DNA from: Ureibacillus chungkukjangi
Lineage (GTDB): Bacteria; Bacillota; Bacilli; Bacillales_A; Planococcaceae
Assembly: GCF_003217295.1 (NCBI RefSeq)
Contig: NZ_QJTJ01000005.1
Span: 124,001 to 188,000 of the forward strand
DNA length: 64,000 nucleotides
Direction of reading: 5' to 3'
The notes below the pieces were generated by a model. The model was not told where the DNA came from and did no database searches. It saw only the letters and a list, made by a program, of their open reading frames with translations. Below, one piece after another: positions 8,346 to 17,287 of this stretch (the first letter of the stretch is position 1; each line of letters begins with the position of its first letter). A program made the position numbers and the translations under genes.

Positions 8346-9494
8346 ATGTCAGAACTTAAAAACCCATTATTTGACGATTTGAACTCAAAAACAAATGTAG
8401 AAAATAATAGCCTTGCTGAAATACCACAGCAGCAGCTTGTGAGTAAGGAAGAATTATCTCAAATTAAAAAACGTCAGCTTGCTTTAAAGGAAGAGCCTCA
8501 AGTTCAGGCTCTAGCTGAGAAAATCGATGCTAAAAATCAAATTGCTGTATTGGAATTCGGTAAAGAAACCGCAACGGCAATCTCTAAGTTCTCAGATAAA
8601 ATGCTTGCTTCTATTAAAACAAGTAAGCTTGAAAAATCCAGTGAGCTTATTAATAATTTAAATAAAATCATGGATCGTTTTGACCCTCAGGATTTTAAGG
8701 AAGAGAAAAAGGGTGGCTTTTTAAAACGTTTATTTAACAAAGGTAAAGAGCAGCTAGAAAAAATCCTGTCGAAATATGACACGATGAATAAAGAAATTGA
8801 TGTTATATACAATGAAATCCAAAAATATGAGCTTGAGATGAAGCGAAATACAGTTGAGCTTGAGCAAATGTATGACCAAAATCTTAATTATTTCCAAAGT
8901 TTAAGCGAACACGTTGCAGCCATCGAAGTGAAACTGCAACAGCTTCAGCCGCTCATTCCATCACTTGAACAACGTGCAAATGAAGGCGATCAGCAAGCAA
9001 TCATGGAGTTGGAAACGCTAAAAAGAAATATGGAACTCTTAGAGCAGCGCAGGTACGATTTAGAGATGGCACAGCAGGTATCCTTCCAGGCGGCACCTCA
9101 AATTCGTATGATCCAACAAGGAAACAATCATTTAATCGGGAAAATTAACTCTGCATTTGTAACGACAATTCCAATTTTTAAACAAGGATTAATACATGCA
9201 GTAACAATTCAGCGTCAAAAATTAGTGGCGGACTCTATGAATGAGCTTGATAAGCGTACAAACGAGATGCTTATTCGTAATGCGGAAAACATTCGTCAAA
9301 ACAGTGTTGAAATTGCTAGATCTGCTGGTAATCCAAGTATTAAAATCGAAACAATTGAAACAACTTGGCAGACAATTATGTCTGGTATTGAAGAAACAAA
9401 ACAAATTCAAGCTGAAACAGTTCGTAACCGTGAAGAGGGAAGAAAACGTATTGAACAATTACAGCTCGAGTATGAGAAACTAAAACGTATGTAA
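8346..9494 (+). CDS. TelA / toxic anion resistance family protein (YaaN-like)
   Basis: A 382-residue soluble protein, mostly helical and charged, with the TelA family pattern: KNQIAVLEFGKETATAISKF near the N-terminus, a basic GGFLKRLFNKGKE segment, and the C-terminal ETTWQTIMSGIEETKQIQAE. Family members are linked to tellurite resistance and to cell-envelope stress, but the mechanism is not settled. GGGGGA lies 5 bases before the ATG at 8346. The longer frame from 8328 has no ribosome binding site. The XpaC partner that often precedes YaaN in Bacillus is absent here. A strong terminator follows. Confidence 0.85.
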   Translation: MSELKNPLFDDLNSKTNVENNSLAEIPQQQLVSKEELSQIKKRQLALKEEPQVQALAEKIDAKNQIAVLEFGKETATAISKFSDKMLASIKTSKLEKSSELINNLNKIMDRFDPQDFKEEKKGGFLKRLFNKGKEQLEKILSKYDTMNKEIDVIYNEIQKYELEMKRNTVELEQMYDQNLNYFQSLSEHVAAIEVKLQQLQPLIPSLEQRANEGDQQAIMELETLKRNMELLEQRRYDLEMAQQVSFQAAPQIRMIQQGNNHLIGKINSAFVTTIPIFKQGLIHAVTIQRQKLVADSMNELDKRTNEMLIRNAENIRQNSVEIARSAGNPSIKIETIETTWQTIMSGIEETKQIQAETVRNREEGRKRIEQLQLEYEKLKRM

Positions 9495-9499
9495 TGAAA

Positions 9500-9543
9500 A
9501 ATAGATTACCGTTCACATTTCAGTGAAGGTAATCTATTTTTTT
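9500..9543 (+). terminator. Terminator of the TelA gene
   Basis: AGATTACC / GGTAATCT with an inner TTCAC / GTGAA stem, followed by ATTTTTTTC. Confidence 0.85.
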
Positions 9544-9563
9544 CTTAGAATTCAAGTAAATAA

Positions 9564-9596
9564 CAACACCCCGACCTATATTGGTCGAGGTGTGTA
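9564..9596 (-). terminator. Terminator of the cotD-like gene
   Basis: ACACCCCGACC / GGTCGAGGTGT stem with a 6-base loop downstream of the minus-strand coat gene. The U tract is weak. Confidence 0.6.
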
Positions 9597-9622
9597 TTTC
9601 TAGGTCCTTCTAAAACTAGATA

Positions 9623-10063
9623 TTAGAAAAATCTTCTTCTCGGAACTGGGAAGCCTGTAAAACCAGTATTACCCATATTGCCCATAGTACCCATTGTTCC
9701 AGTAGTACCCATGTTACCCATGTTACCCATAGTACCTGTTGTACCCATGTTGCCAGTAGTACCAACTGTGTTCGTAGTTCCTAAATTACCTGCATTGAAA
9801 GGTGGAAAGAATTGCTGAGTTTCAGAAAACTCATTTACAGTTGATTGTGTTCGTGGGAAGAAATGCTGATTGTGCGTGTTGTGTCTGTTAACAGTTGTCG
9901 TATGAACTGGATGGTAATGTGGTACAACTGTGTTGAAAACGTTTGTTCTTACCACTTGTTGAGTTGGTGACACTCGTGCTGGTGCAACTTGTGTTGGAAA
10001 CACATTTGGAGGACAGCAAATTGGATTATTACAACGACCTCCACAAGAATGACGATGATTCAT
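9623..10063 (-). CDS. CotD-family spore coat protein with MG-rich repeat tail
   Basis: A 146-residue protein. The N-terminus is Cys/His-rich (MNHRHSCGGRCNNPICCPP). The middle carries the CotD signature NTVVPHYHPVHTTTVNRHNTHNQHFFP, split around His clusters. Residues ~95-138 are a tandem MGTTGTMGNMGN-type repeat, and the end is VPRRRFF. CotD proteins sit in the inner spore coat. AGGAGGG lies 8 bases before the ATG. The repeat tail is not part of the B. subtilis protein. Expression by a mother-cell sigma factor is expected from the family; I could not identify the promoter. Confidence 0.85.
   Translation of the reverse strand: MNHRHSCGGRCNNPICCPPNVFPTQVAPARVSPTQQVVRTNVFNTVVPHYHPVHTTTVNRHNTHNQHFFPRTQSTVNEFSETQQFFPPFNAGNLGTTNTVGTTGNMGTTGTMGNMGNMGTTGTMGTMGNMGNTGFTGFPVPRRRFF
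9655..9775. repeat. Tandem coding repeat in the cotD-like gene
   Basis: Degenerate 9- and 12-base units of the type ACCCATAGT / ACCCATGTT encode alternating MGN, MGT and TG(T) triplets. The low complexity makes this stretch prone to length change between strains. Confidence 0.75.
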
Positions 10064-10380
10064 GACCTTTTCCCTCCTCTTTTTAAATATTTAGTGCATT
10101 ACTAATCTATTCAAAAGAGAGAAAGTGAACTAGATAAATTACCTATTAACGAAGAAGAAGTTGAGAAATTGATTTATCATTCTATAAATACAGTAATAAT
10201 TTTCTTTTTGAGACTACATTACTTGTACAAGAACCTAAATTGAAAAACTACATATTATAATTGAGGATGAAGGCAGATTTAAGTCATATATATTGTTCGC
10301 AGTGTTTATTGCTACTTTGTATTCTGCTAGATTATAGGGGTTTGCTTTTTATTAATAATTCAACAAAGGAGAACGTACAG
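10064..10380. other. Intergenic region between coat and cupin genes
   Basis: Divergent AT-rich gap with the 5' regions of both genes. An in-frame extension of the cupin ORF back to 10261 lacks a ribosome binding site and reads as unlikely coding sequence. No clear operator seen. Confidence 0.45.
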
Positions 10381-11007
10381 ATGAGTTCATCAATTGATTT
10401 TTCTTCACCATCGATTCAATTTTCGTTTGACATAAACAAAAGCCAGCTATTTAAAAAGGATCAACATAATTTTATAAATGTTTTGGGTGTGAATGAATTA
10501 AACTCATTAAAAAATCTTTCAATGTTAGACACTTTTTTAAGTAAAGGAAATATTGTTGAGCCTCATTACCACCAAAATGCAGCAGAATTAGTATATTGTA
10601 TTTCTGGTTGTGCCACAGTCTCTATCTTTAACCCATTTTTAAAGCAATTAATGCAATTTACAATTTACCCTGGCCAAGTAACAAATGTACCGCAAGGCTG
10701 GTGGCATTTTATTGAAGCACAGTCTGATCATACGCATTTTTTGGCTATTTTTGATTCGAATACCCCTGAAGTGATATTGGGGTCTGATCTTTTGAAATTT
10801 ACTCCACCAAGTATCATGGCAAAAACATATTGTATAGATGAACAACAGTGGAAACAAGCAGTTGCACCAGTTAAGCCAGCAACGTTTATAGGATCATATA
10901 AGGATTGCCATCAAAATTACCACTATCAACAACCACATCAAACCCATACAACTCATTATTCAATGCCTATTAATCATCCACAAAAGAACTATCCGTTTTA
11001 TTCATAG
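10381..11007 (+). CDS. Single-domain cupin protein with His-rich tail
   Basis: A 208-residue protein with one cupin fold of the oxalate decarboxylase/germin type. Motif 1 is complete: G-x5-HYH-x4-E-x6-G, with H62, H64 and E69. Motif 2 is G-x5-PQG-x2-H, with H109. All four metal ligands are therefore present, and Mn or Fe binding is likely. The last ~35 residues are His/Gln/Tyr-rich, like coat-protein tails. AAAGGAG is 11 bases before the ATG at 10381. Divergent pairing with a coat gene suggests, without proving, a spore role. Substrate unknown. Confidence 0.8.
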   Translation: MSSSIDFSSPSIQFSFDINKSQLFKKDQHNFINVLGVNELNSLKNLSMLDTFLSKGNIVEPHYHQNAAELVYCISGCATVSIFNPFLKQLMQFTIYPGQVTNVPQGWWHFIEAQSDHTHFLAIFDSNTPEVILGSDLLKFTPPSIMAKTYCIDEQQWKQAVAPVKPATFIGSYKDCHQNYHYQQPHQTHTTHYSMPINHPQKNYPFYS

Positions 11008-11009
11008 TA

Positions 11010-11042
11010 AAAAGGGCATGGGCGATCCATGTCTTTTATTTT
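11010..11042 (+). terminator. Terminator of the cupin gene
   Basis: GGCATGG / CCATGTC stem (one G-U pair) followed by TTTTATTTTTG. Confidence 0.65.
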
Positions 11043-11189
11043 TGTTTAAGAAATAATGGTTTAAGGGAAAGTTATCAGTAGAAGGTTTCATTTTTGGAAA
11101 ATAAATTTGATAATTCCTATTATTTTACTTATAATTAATGCAAAGTAAATTGATAGGAATTGATTTTAAGTTTAAGGAGTGTGATTATA

Positions 11190-12119
11190 ATGATGAATTT
11201 ATTGGAGAATACAAGAAGATATTTGAAAATTGTCAACAAGCTTAGTCCCATACATACAAATACACCTGTTGAAGTTAGAAGATCCCGGGCAAAGACTAAG
11301 AAAACAAGGCTATGGAAAAAAGTATCGCTAGAAAAAATTGAAGATTTACAAATTGTTGTTCGGGATGGAGAACATATTCCATTAAGAATTTATAGTCCAG
11401 TTGGCAATGGACCGTTTCCAATCATTATTTATTATCATGGTGGAGGATGGGTTATAAACGATATTGAAACCTGTGATGCAACCTGCCAGCAGCTTTCAGC
11501 AGATACTAAATCAATTGTCGTTTCAGTTGGTTATCGATTGGCACCAGAAAATCCTTTTCCAATTCCAGTAAACGATGCATACGATGCTTTTCTATGGACA
11601 GCAGGTAATTCATCAGCACTAAATGGGATAGCAAATGAAATAAATGTGATGGGTGATAGTGCTGGAGCCAATCTAGCGACAGTTGTGACAATTATAAACA
11701 AAGAACTTGAAGGACCTGTAGCAATAAAATCACAGGTTTTACTTTATCCAGTAACTGACCTGTCATTTTCAACTGATTCGTATCACCTATATGCAGAAGG
11801 CTACGGGTTGCAGAAAAAGGATATGGAATGGTTTGCAAAATATTATTTGCAACAGCAAGAAGACAAAACCCATCCTTATGTAGCGCCGTTAAAGTCAGAT
11901 AATCTAAAAGATTTACCTCCAGCCTTTATCATCGTTGCAGAAAATGATGTATTAAGAGATGAAGGAATAGCTTATGCACAAAAACTTAAAGATTTTGATA
12001 ATCGTGCTCATTTACACATCGCAAAAGGTTTAGTACATAGCTATTTTACAAAAAATGATTATTTCAGTAAGGAAATTGAGGAAACAATGGAGAAGATAAA
12101 AGGATTTCTGGGAAGGTAA
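11190..12119 (+). CDS. Alpha/beta hydrolase, HSL-type esterase
   Basis: A 309-residue esterase/lipase-like enzyme of the hormone-sensitive lipase family. The oxyanion motif HGGGW is at ~83-87. The nucleophile motif GDSAGAN places Ser157, Asp253 lies in AENDVLRDEG, and His283 lies in GLVHSYF, completing the triad. No signal peptide is seen, so it is cytosolic. AAGGAG is 10 bases before the first of two adjacent ATGs (11190). The physiological ester is unknown. It has its own terminator. Confidence 0.88.
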   Translation: MMNLLENTRRYLKIVNKLSPIHTNTPVEVRRSRAKTKKTRLWKKVSLEKIEDLQIVVRDGEHIPLRIYSPVGNGPFPIIIYYHGGGWVINDIETCDATCQQLSADTKSIVVSVGYRLAPENPFPIPVNDAYDAFLWTAGNSSALNGIANEINVMGDSAGANLATVVTIINKELEGPVAIKSQVLLYPVTDLSFSTDSYHLYAEGYGLQKKDMEWFAKYYLQQQEDKTHPYVAPLKSDNLKDLPPAFIIVAENDVLRDEGIAYAQKLKDFDNRAHLHIAKGLVHSYFTKNDYFSKEIEETMEKIKGFLGR

Positions 12120-12130
12120 ATTTGTTATAT

Positions 12131-12162
12131 AGAAGAGAAGCAGATTCGCTTCTCTTTTTTTA
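12131..12162 (+). terminator. Terminator of the hydrolase gene
   Basis: AGAGAAGC / GCTTCTCT-type stem with a 5-base loop followed by seven T. Confidence 0.85.
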
Positions 12163-12208
12163 TGATAAAATCTGACAGTGCAAAATTAAATTTACATTTA
12201 CTCCCATA

Positions 12209-12237
12209 TTGACAACTGTATCGATTGCTGATATATT
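12209..12237 (+). promoter_or_regulatory. Sigma-A promoter of the padR cassette
   Basis: TTGACA at 12209-12214 and TATATT at 12232-12237 with an exact 17-base spacer. The -10 is inside the palindrome described next. Confidence 0.8.
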
Positions 12238-12262
12238 AACTATATCAACAGCCGATATATCG
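12229..12262. promoter_or_regulatory. Probable PadR operator (two palindromes)
   Basis: TGATATA-TTAAC-TATATCA at 12229-12247 is a perfect 7-base inverted repeat covering the -10. CGATATATCG at 12253-12262 is a second perfect palindrome near the start point. Inverted repeats with ATAT arms at the gene's own promoter are typical of PadR autoregulation. Confidence 0.75.
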
Positions 12263-12292
12263 TTCGACAATATATAAGAAAGGAATTACAAA

Positions 12293-12610
12293 ATGACACA
12301 AGAGCATCCTCCATTAACGGAAGGGGTTTATTATATTTTACTTTCCTTGTATGAGCCTAGACATGGCTATGGAATTATACAGCTTACAGAGGAACTGACA
12401 GCGGGGCGTGTGAAATTAGGGGCAGGTACGATTTATGGAGCGATAAAAACTTTGTTAGATCGCGGCTGGATTCAAACCTTTGAGGATGATGGACGTAAAA
12501 AAGAGTACATCATTACAGAGGAAGGAAAAAAAGTAATTGAATTAGAAATTTTAAGATTAAGGGAACTTTTTGAGAATGGTGTCCGTATAACAGGAGATGG
12601 CAAATTTTGA
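12293..12610 (+). CDS. PadR family transcriptional regulator
   Basis: A 105-residue winged-helix repressor of the small PadR subfamily. It has the typical N-terminus (LTEGVYYILLSLYEPRHGYGI), the recognition helix region LGAGTIYGAIKTLLDRGWI and the wing DGRKKEYIITEEGKK. It starts a cassette of four genes with tight spacing and overlaps a TTG start by TTGA at its stop. The promoter carries palindromes under the -10, so autorepression is likely, relieved by a ligand that the ABC pair may export. Confidence 0.93.
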   Translation: MTQEHPPLTEGVYYILLSLYEPRHGYGIIQLTEELTAGRVKLGAGTIYGAIKTLLDRGWIQTFEDDGRKKEYIITEEGKKVIELEILRLRELFENGVRITGDGKF

Positions 12611-13140
12611 GAGAACGCAAATTGAAAATTCGTTTTTTTATTGATTACGAAAAAGAGGAAAAATGGGTAAATCTTATGGCTGTAAAGGGGTGGAATTTAT
12701 ACTCCTTTGGATTAGGCTATTATACTTTTGAAAAGGGCGATCCTGGTCAGTATATTTATAGGAATGAAATGATTCATAATCTGGGTGTGAAGGATGAGCG
12801 TGATGAGTACATAAATTTTTTGCAATCATCTGGAGTTGAACTCGTAAAGGTTTTCTTTAATTGGGCATATTTTCGGAAAAAAGCTTCGGAAGGTCCTTTC
12901 GAGCTATATAGTGACATCACTTCAAAGCTAGCTTATCAAAAACGAATCTGCAAGCTATTTTTAATTGCCTTTTTTATCAATGTAGTCGCTGGAATTAGCA
13001 ATTTAATTCTTGAAGAAAAATTCAATCACTACACAGGGTTAGTGAATATTGGACTTGCCGTCATCTTATTAATCCCCTTGCTTAAAGTTCTAAGAAAGCA
13101 AAGAAATTTAAAACAACAGTTAACAATTTTTAATGATTAG
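12607..13140 (+). CDS. DUF2812 family membrane protein
   Basis: A 177-residue protein starting at TTG inside the padR stop (TTGA overlap), which implies translational coupling. The first ~110 residues fit DUF2812 (FIDYEKEEKWVNLMAVKGW, then VFFNWAYFRK). Two hydrophobic helices follow at about 118-137 and 147-165. DUF2812 genes commonly sit beside padR genes. The function is unknown; cooperation with the adjacent ABC transporter is an inference from the operon. Confidence 0.85.
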   Translation: MRERKLKIRFFIDYEKEEKWVNLMAVKGWNLYSFGLGYYTFEKGDPGQYIYRNEMIHNLGVKDERDEYINFLQSSGVELVKVFFNWAYFRKKASEGPFELYSDITSKLAYQKRICKLFLIAFFINVVAGISNLILEEKFNHYTGLVNIGLAVILLIPLLKVLRKQRNLKQQLTIFND

Positions 13141-13154
13141 GAAGGAGCTAGAAA

Positions 13155-14054
13155 ATGACTTTAACTCTAGAGCATGTTGTGAAAAAGTATAAGGATTTCA
13201 CAGCGGTAAATGGCCTGAATTTCACCATCGGAAGAGGTGAAATCTTTGGTCTTATTGGTCAAAATGGTGCTGGTAAAACTACTACGTTCCGAATGATTCT
13301 AGATTTACAGGATCAGACTTCAGGTACAATTACTTGGGATGGAACACCTATCAAAAAAATAAACCGTGATTATTTGGGCTATCTACCTGAGGAACGAGGT
13401 ATTTTTCCTCAAATGAAGGTGGAGGAGCAATTACTTTTCTTTGGTGAATTGCGTGGTATGAAGCGTGATGAACTTAAAAAAGAAATTGATTTTTGGATTG
13501 CCCGTTTTGATTTAGAAGAAAAACGTCACGAAAAGGCAGAAACGTTATCAAAAGGAAATCAACAAAAAGTTCAATTGATAGCTAGTTTTATTCATAAACC
13601 TCAATTTTTAATTTTAGATGAACCGTTCAGTGGATTAGATCCGGTAAATAGAGACTTACTAAAAAATGCTATTCTATTATTAAAAGATAAAGGTGTCACA
13701 ATTCTTTTTTCTAGTCACCAAATGGATAATGTTGAGGAATTATGTGATCATCTATGTCTACTTAAACGTGGTGTCTCTCTTTTCTCAGGAAGTCTGTTAG
13801 ATTTAAAGAAGCAGTATGGAAAGACAAAATTAACGCTTCGCACAAATGTGCCGTTAAATGAATTAGAAAAATTGGCCGGTGTTAAAGGGGTTAAGGTTGA
13901 TCGAGATGAGTATGTTTTAACCTTAGTTGACGAAACCTTTGCTGAATCTATCTTTGAGGTTGTCTCAAATGGACAATATATCGAAAAGTTTAGTCTTGAT
14001 TATTTATCATTAGATGAGATTTTCAAAGATAAGGTAGGTGGTAATGTTGAGTAA
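13155..14054 (+). CDS. ABC transporter ATP-binding protein (NatA/YhaQ type)
   Basis: A 299-residue cytosolic ATPase. The P-loop GQNGAGKTT includes K41, the signature is LSKGNQQ at 131-137, and Walker B with the catalytic Glu is LILDEP (E156). A switch His lies in SSHQMDN. The length and the ~80-residue C-terminal extension resemble YhaQ of B. subtilis. It partners the permease encoded next, whose start overlaps its 3' end. GGAG precedes the ATG by 9 bases. Likely an exporter of Na+, peptides or drugs; the substrate cannot be read from sequence. Confidence 0.9.
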   Translation: MTLTLEHVVKKYKDFTAVNGLNFTIGRGEIFGLIGQNGAGKTTTFRMILDLQDQTSGTITWDGTPIKKINRDYLGYLPEERGIFPQMKVEEQLLFFGELRGMKRDELKKEIDFWIARFDLEEKRHEKAETLSKGNQQKVQLIASFIHKPQFLILDEPFSGLDPVNRDLLKNAILLLKDKGVTILFSSHQMDNVEELCDHLCLLKRGVSLFSGSLLDLKKQYGKTKLTLRTNVPLNELEKLAGVKGVKVDRDEYVLTLVDETFAESIFEVVSNGQYIEKFSLDYLSLDEIFKDKVGGNVE

Positions 14055-15285
14055 ATTAGGTATTTTGATAAAACAGCTATACAAACAAAAGGTTCGTGCA
14101 AAGTCATTTATGCTAATGACACTTTTATATGTTGCAATTATTGGTGTCATTATGTTCTGGTCAGATATTAAAGGAATCTTTGTAAATGAGGAAGCACTAG
14201 AAGTAGCATTGATAAATGAAACACCAGTTGAATTGGAATCGATCTTTTTAACTAATGAGGACATTGCATTCAGCTTCCCAGCAGATTCCAAGGAAAGCGT
14301 CTATAATCAATTGAAAGAGGAAAAATATGATGCTGTAGTAGTGGTTACAGAAGAAAACGAAACATTAACTGCTGATATCGCAACATATTCTCCTCTAAAG
14401 TTAAATGACCAATCAACTATTTCTTCTTTTGTTCAATATGCAGGGAAGATATACGGTATTCAGCAACTAAATCTAACAGCTAGTGAAGCTGACAAAATCT
14501 TAAATTCAGAAGCAATCATTACGACGACAAATTTAAATGAGGCTGTGGCTGACGGTAAAAGCGAAGACCAAAAGCAATCAGGAATTTGGGCTTCCTACTT
14601 TGTGGGGATTGTAATTTACTTCTTTATAATGGCATTCTTATCTATGATTACAACAGATGTGGCATCTGAAAAAGGTTCACGAGCTCTTGAAATGCTTTTA
14701 GTAAGTGTGAAGCCAAGCACGCATTTCCAATCCAAAATTATTGGGATTACATTGCTAGCCTTAACTCAGTTTACCATCATTTTTGGTTTCCTATTTGTCT
14801 TACTTCGCTTCTCAGATGGTGGAGAGAAATGGGATATGATTCAAACTATTTTAAATGAATTATCTTATAGCTACGTATTTTACGTTCTAGCCTTTTTATT
14901 CTTGACGATTATTTTATTCTTAATCATTGGTGCTTTATTTGGGTCACTTGTATCGAAGGTAGAAGAAGCCTCACAAGTAATGACTCCAGCAATCATGACG
15001 GCATTAGTCGGCTTTTACGTTATGATTTCAGGTGTAGCAAACCCAGATACGTTACTAATTAAAGTATTCTCGTATATTCCTTTAACTTCTGGAATGGTTA
15101 TGCCAATGCGAATAGGCGCAACGGATATCTCTACAATAGAGCCGATTATTTCACTAGTACTATTAATCATCACAGTTATAGTATTTTATATAATCAGTTT
15201 ATCGTTCTATAAACGTAGCGTATTAACTTATAGCTCTGGTGGAGTAATTCAAAAAATAAAAACAGTACTAAAAGTTACGACATAA
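14044..15285 (+). CDS. ABC-2 type permease (NatB/YhaP type)
   Basis: A 413-residue permease that overlaps the ATPase gene by 11 bases. One N-terminal helix (~19-39) is followed by a ~130-residue extracytoplasmic domain. Five or six helices follow at the C-terminus, with the ABC-2 motif SEKGSRALEMLLVSVKPSTHF between the first and second of these. Its length and shape resemble YhaP. ATG 14044 is preceded by AAGGTAGG; a GTG at 14038 is the alternative. A long-stem terminator closes the cassette. Confidence 0.88.
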   Translation: MLSKLGILIKQLYKQKVRAKSFMLMTLLYVAIIGVIMFWSDIKGIFVNEEALEVALINETPVELESIFLTNEDIAFSFPADSKESVYNQLKEEKYDAVVVVTEENETLTADIATYSPLKLNDQSTISSFVQYAGKIYGIQQLNLTASEADKILNSEAIITTTNLNEAVADGKSEDQKQSGIWASYFVGIVIYFFIMAFLSMITTDVASEKGSRALEMLLVSVKPSTHFQSKIIGITLLALTQFTIIFGFLFVLLRFSDGGEKWDMIQTILNELSYSYVFYVLAFLFLTIILFLIIGALFGSLVSKVEEASQVMTPAIMTALVGFYVMISGVANPDTLLIKVFSYIPLTSGMVMPMRIGATDISTIEPIISLVLLIITVIVFYIISLSFYKRSVLTYSSGGVIQKIKTVLKVTT

Positions 15286-15316
15286 TTAAGTAAAACCATT
15301 TTATAAATTGCTTTAG

Positions 15317-15371
15317 ACTAGACTGCAGTCGAATTCGAATTTTTCGGGTTTGAGCTGCAGTCTATTTTTAT
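15317..15371 (+). terminator. Terminator of the padR-ABC cassette
   Basis: TAGACTGCAG / CTGCAGTCTA, a perfect 10-base stem around a 26-base loop, followed by TTTTTATTTC. Confidence 0.8.
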
Positions 15372-15526
15372 TTCTTCCTACTTTTGAATGAAAATGCTTC
15401 GAAATCTGAATTATTTTTAAAAATGCTCTTCACGTCTAATTTAATATTTGCTAAAATAGGTTGGGTTTGATAAGGACTGAATTTTTGAAAAATTAAGTAC
15501 CTTTAAAGACAGAAGAAGGTGAATGA

Positions 15527-17287
15527 ATGAAAGTATTTTTAAAATTGATTTGGTTTTTTAAGCTGAGGAAAAAGGAGTATTTAATCGGTCTGTCTATGCT
15601 TGGACTTGTGGCGATATTAAATCTTATTCCTCCAAAAGTAATTGGTTATGTCATTGATGAAATTGGAAATGGTGAGCTAACAACTCAATCTCTTGCAAAA
15701 TGGGTCGGAATTATTATAGTTGTTGCTATTCTTATCTACATCATGCGTTATTATTGGCGACGTATGATATTTGGGTCTTCCACATATTTAGCCAAATTAC
15801 TGCGTGAGAAGTTATTTCATCATTTTACAAAGATGAGTCCGTCCTTTTACCAGCAGCGACGAGTTGGAGATTTAATGGCTCATGCAACAAATGACATTTC
15901 TGCCGTTCAGCAAACAGCTGGAGGTGGCGTTTTAACTCTTTTCGACTCAGTTACTACAGGTGGATTTGTTATTTTAGCAATGGCTATAACTATTGATTGG
16001 CGTTTAACTTTAATTGCCTTAATCCCTATGCCATTGATGGCAATCTCAACGAGTTATTACGGAAAGCTTCTGCATTCTAGATTTAGAGAAGCTCAAGCCG
16101 CGTTCTCAGACTTAAATGACAAAACACAGGAGAGCATTTCTGGTATTAAGGTTATCAAAACCTTCGGACAGCAAGATGAGGATACAGCTGATTTCACTCG
16201 ATTATCTAATGATGTTGTGGATAAAAATATGAAGGTTGCAAAAATCGATTCGTTGTTTGATCCAACAATCAGCTTAGTAATAGGCTTTAGCTTTATGCTG
16301 AGTCTAGGCTTTGGTGCGAAGTTTATATATGAAGGGTCTATGTCAATCGGTGATTTGGTTGCCTTTAATACTTACTTAGGACTGCTTGTATGGCCAATGT
16401 TAGCATTTGGTATGCTGTTTAACATCATGGAGCGCGGCTCTGCCTCATATGACCGAATTGAGCAGCTACTAGAAGTACCGGTAGAAATTGATGACAAAGA
16501 AAATGCATTGGATAGTAAACCAAATGGGGATATCGGATTTAAAATTGATGATTTCAAATTCCCTGGAGACCAAGCAAGTGCATTACACAGTGTACATTTT
16601 ACCTTGAAGCGTGGGGAAACGTTAGGAATTGTAGGGAAAACCGGTTCAGGAAAGACAACGATCTTAAAGCTATTATTACGTGAATTCGAGGGCTATAATG
16701 GGGAAATTAGATTTGGAAACCACACCATTGATGATTATAAAAAGCAAAGGTTAAGAGAGGCAATTGGGTATGTACCTCAAGATCATTTTTTATTTTCAAC
16801 GACAGTTTTTGAAAACATCGCATTTAACAACCCTCAAGAAAATCGAGAAGAGGTTGAGCAGATCGCGAAAATTGCCCATATACATGATGACATTTTACGA
16901 TTTACAAATGGTTATGAAACAATTGTTGGTGAGCGGGGGGTTTCTTTATCAGGTGGACAAAAACAAAGGATTTCCATTGCACGTGCATTGATGATGAAAC
17001 CGGAGCTTCTTATTTTAGATGATTCGTTATCGGCTGTTGATGCAAAAACGGAAGAAGCGATTCTTAAGTCTCTTAAGGAAGCACGAGAGGATTCGACAAC
17101 AATTATTACATCTCACCGTTTAAGTGCAATTGAGCATGCCCATTTAATTATTGTAATGGATGATGGAACAATCGTAGAGCAAGGAACTCATGAGGAATTG
17201 ATGGCATTACAGGGGAAATATTTCGAAATGTATCAATTGCAGCAGCTTGAAAGATTAGTAGAAAAGGGAGGAGAAGAAATTGAATAA
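15527..17287 (+). CDS. ABC exporter half-transporter, degenerate-site subunit (BmrC/YheI-like)
   Basis: A 586-residue fused membrane/ATPase half-transporter. There are six helices in residues 1-310, then a nucleotide-binding domain with Walker A GKTGSGKTT (370-378), signature LSGGQ (474-478) and Walker B LLILDD. The residue after Walker B is D499 instead of the catalytic Glu, and the signature is canonical. This is the pattern of the first subunit of BmrCD-type heterodimers, a multidrug exporter in B. subtilis. It overlaps the next gene by 8 bases. No BmrB-like leader peptide was seen upstream. Confidence 0.9.
   Translation: MKVFLKLIWFFKLRKKEYLIGLSMLGLVAILNLIPPKVIGYVIDEIGNGELTTQSLAKWVGIIIVVAILIYIMRYYWRRMIFGSSTYLAKLLREKLFHHFTKMSPSFYQQRRVGDLMAHATNDISAVQQTAGGGVLTLFDSVTTGGFVILAMAITIDWRLTLIALIPMPLMAISTSYYGKLLHSRFREAQAAFSDLNDKTQESISGIKVIKTFGQQDEDTADFTRLSNDVVDKNMKVAKIDSLFDPTISLVIGFSFMLSLGFGAKFIYEGSMSIGDLVAFNTYLGLLVWPMLAFGMLFNIMERGSASYDRIEQLLEVPVEIDDKENALDSKPNGDIGFKIDDFKFPGDQASALHSVHFTLKRGETLGIVGKTGSGKTTILKLLLREFEGYNGEIRFGNHTIDDYKKQRLREAIGYVPQDHFLFSTTVFENIAFNNPQENREEVEQIAKIAHIHDDILRFTNGYETIVGERGVSLSGGQKQRISIARALMMKPELLILDDSLSAVDAKTEEAILKSLKEAREDSTTIITSHRLSAIEHAHLIIVMDDGTIVEQGTHEELMALQGKYFEMYQLQQLERLVEKGGEEIE

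Noticed and set aside
10261-10380. 40-residue N-terminal extension of the cupin protein
   Set aside because: No ribosome binding site at 10261, and AAAGGAG stands at the proper distance from ATG 10381.
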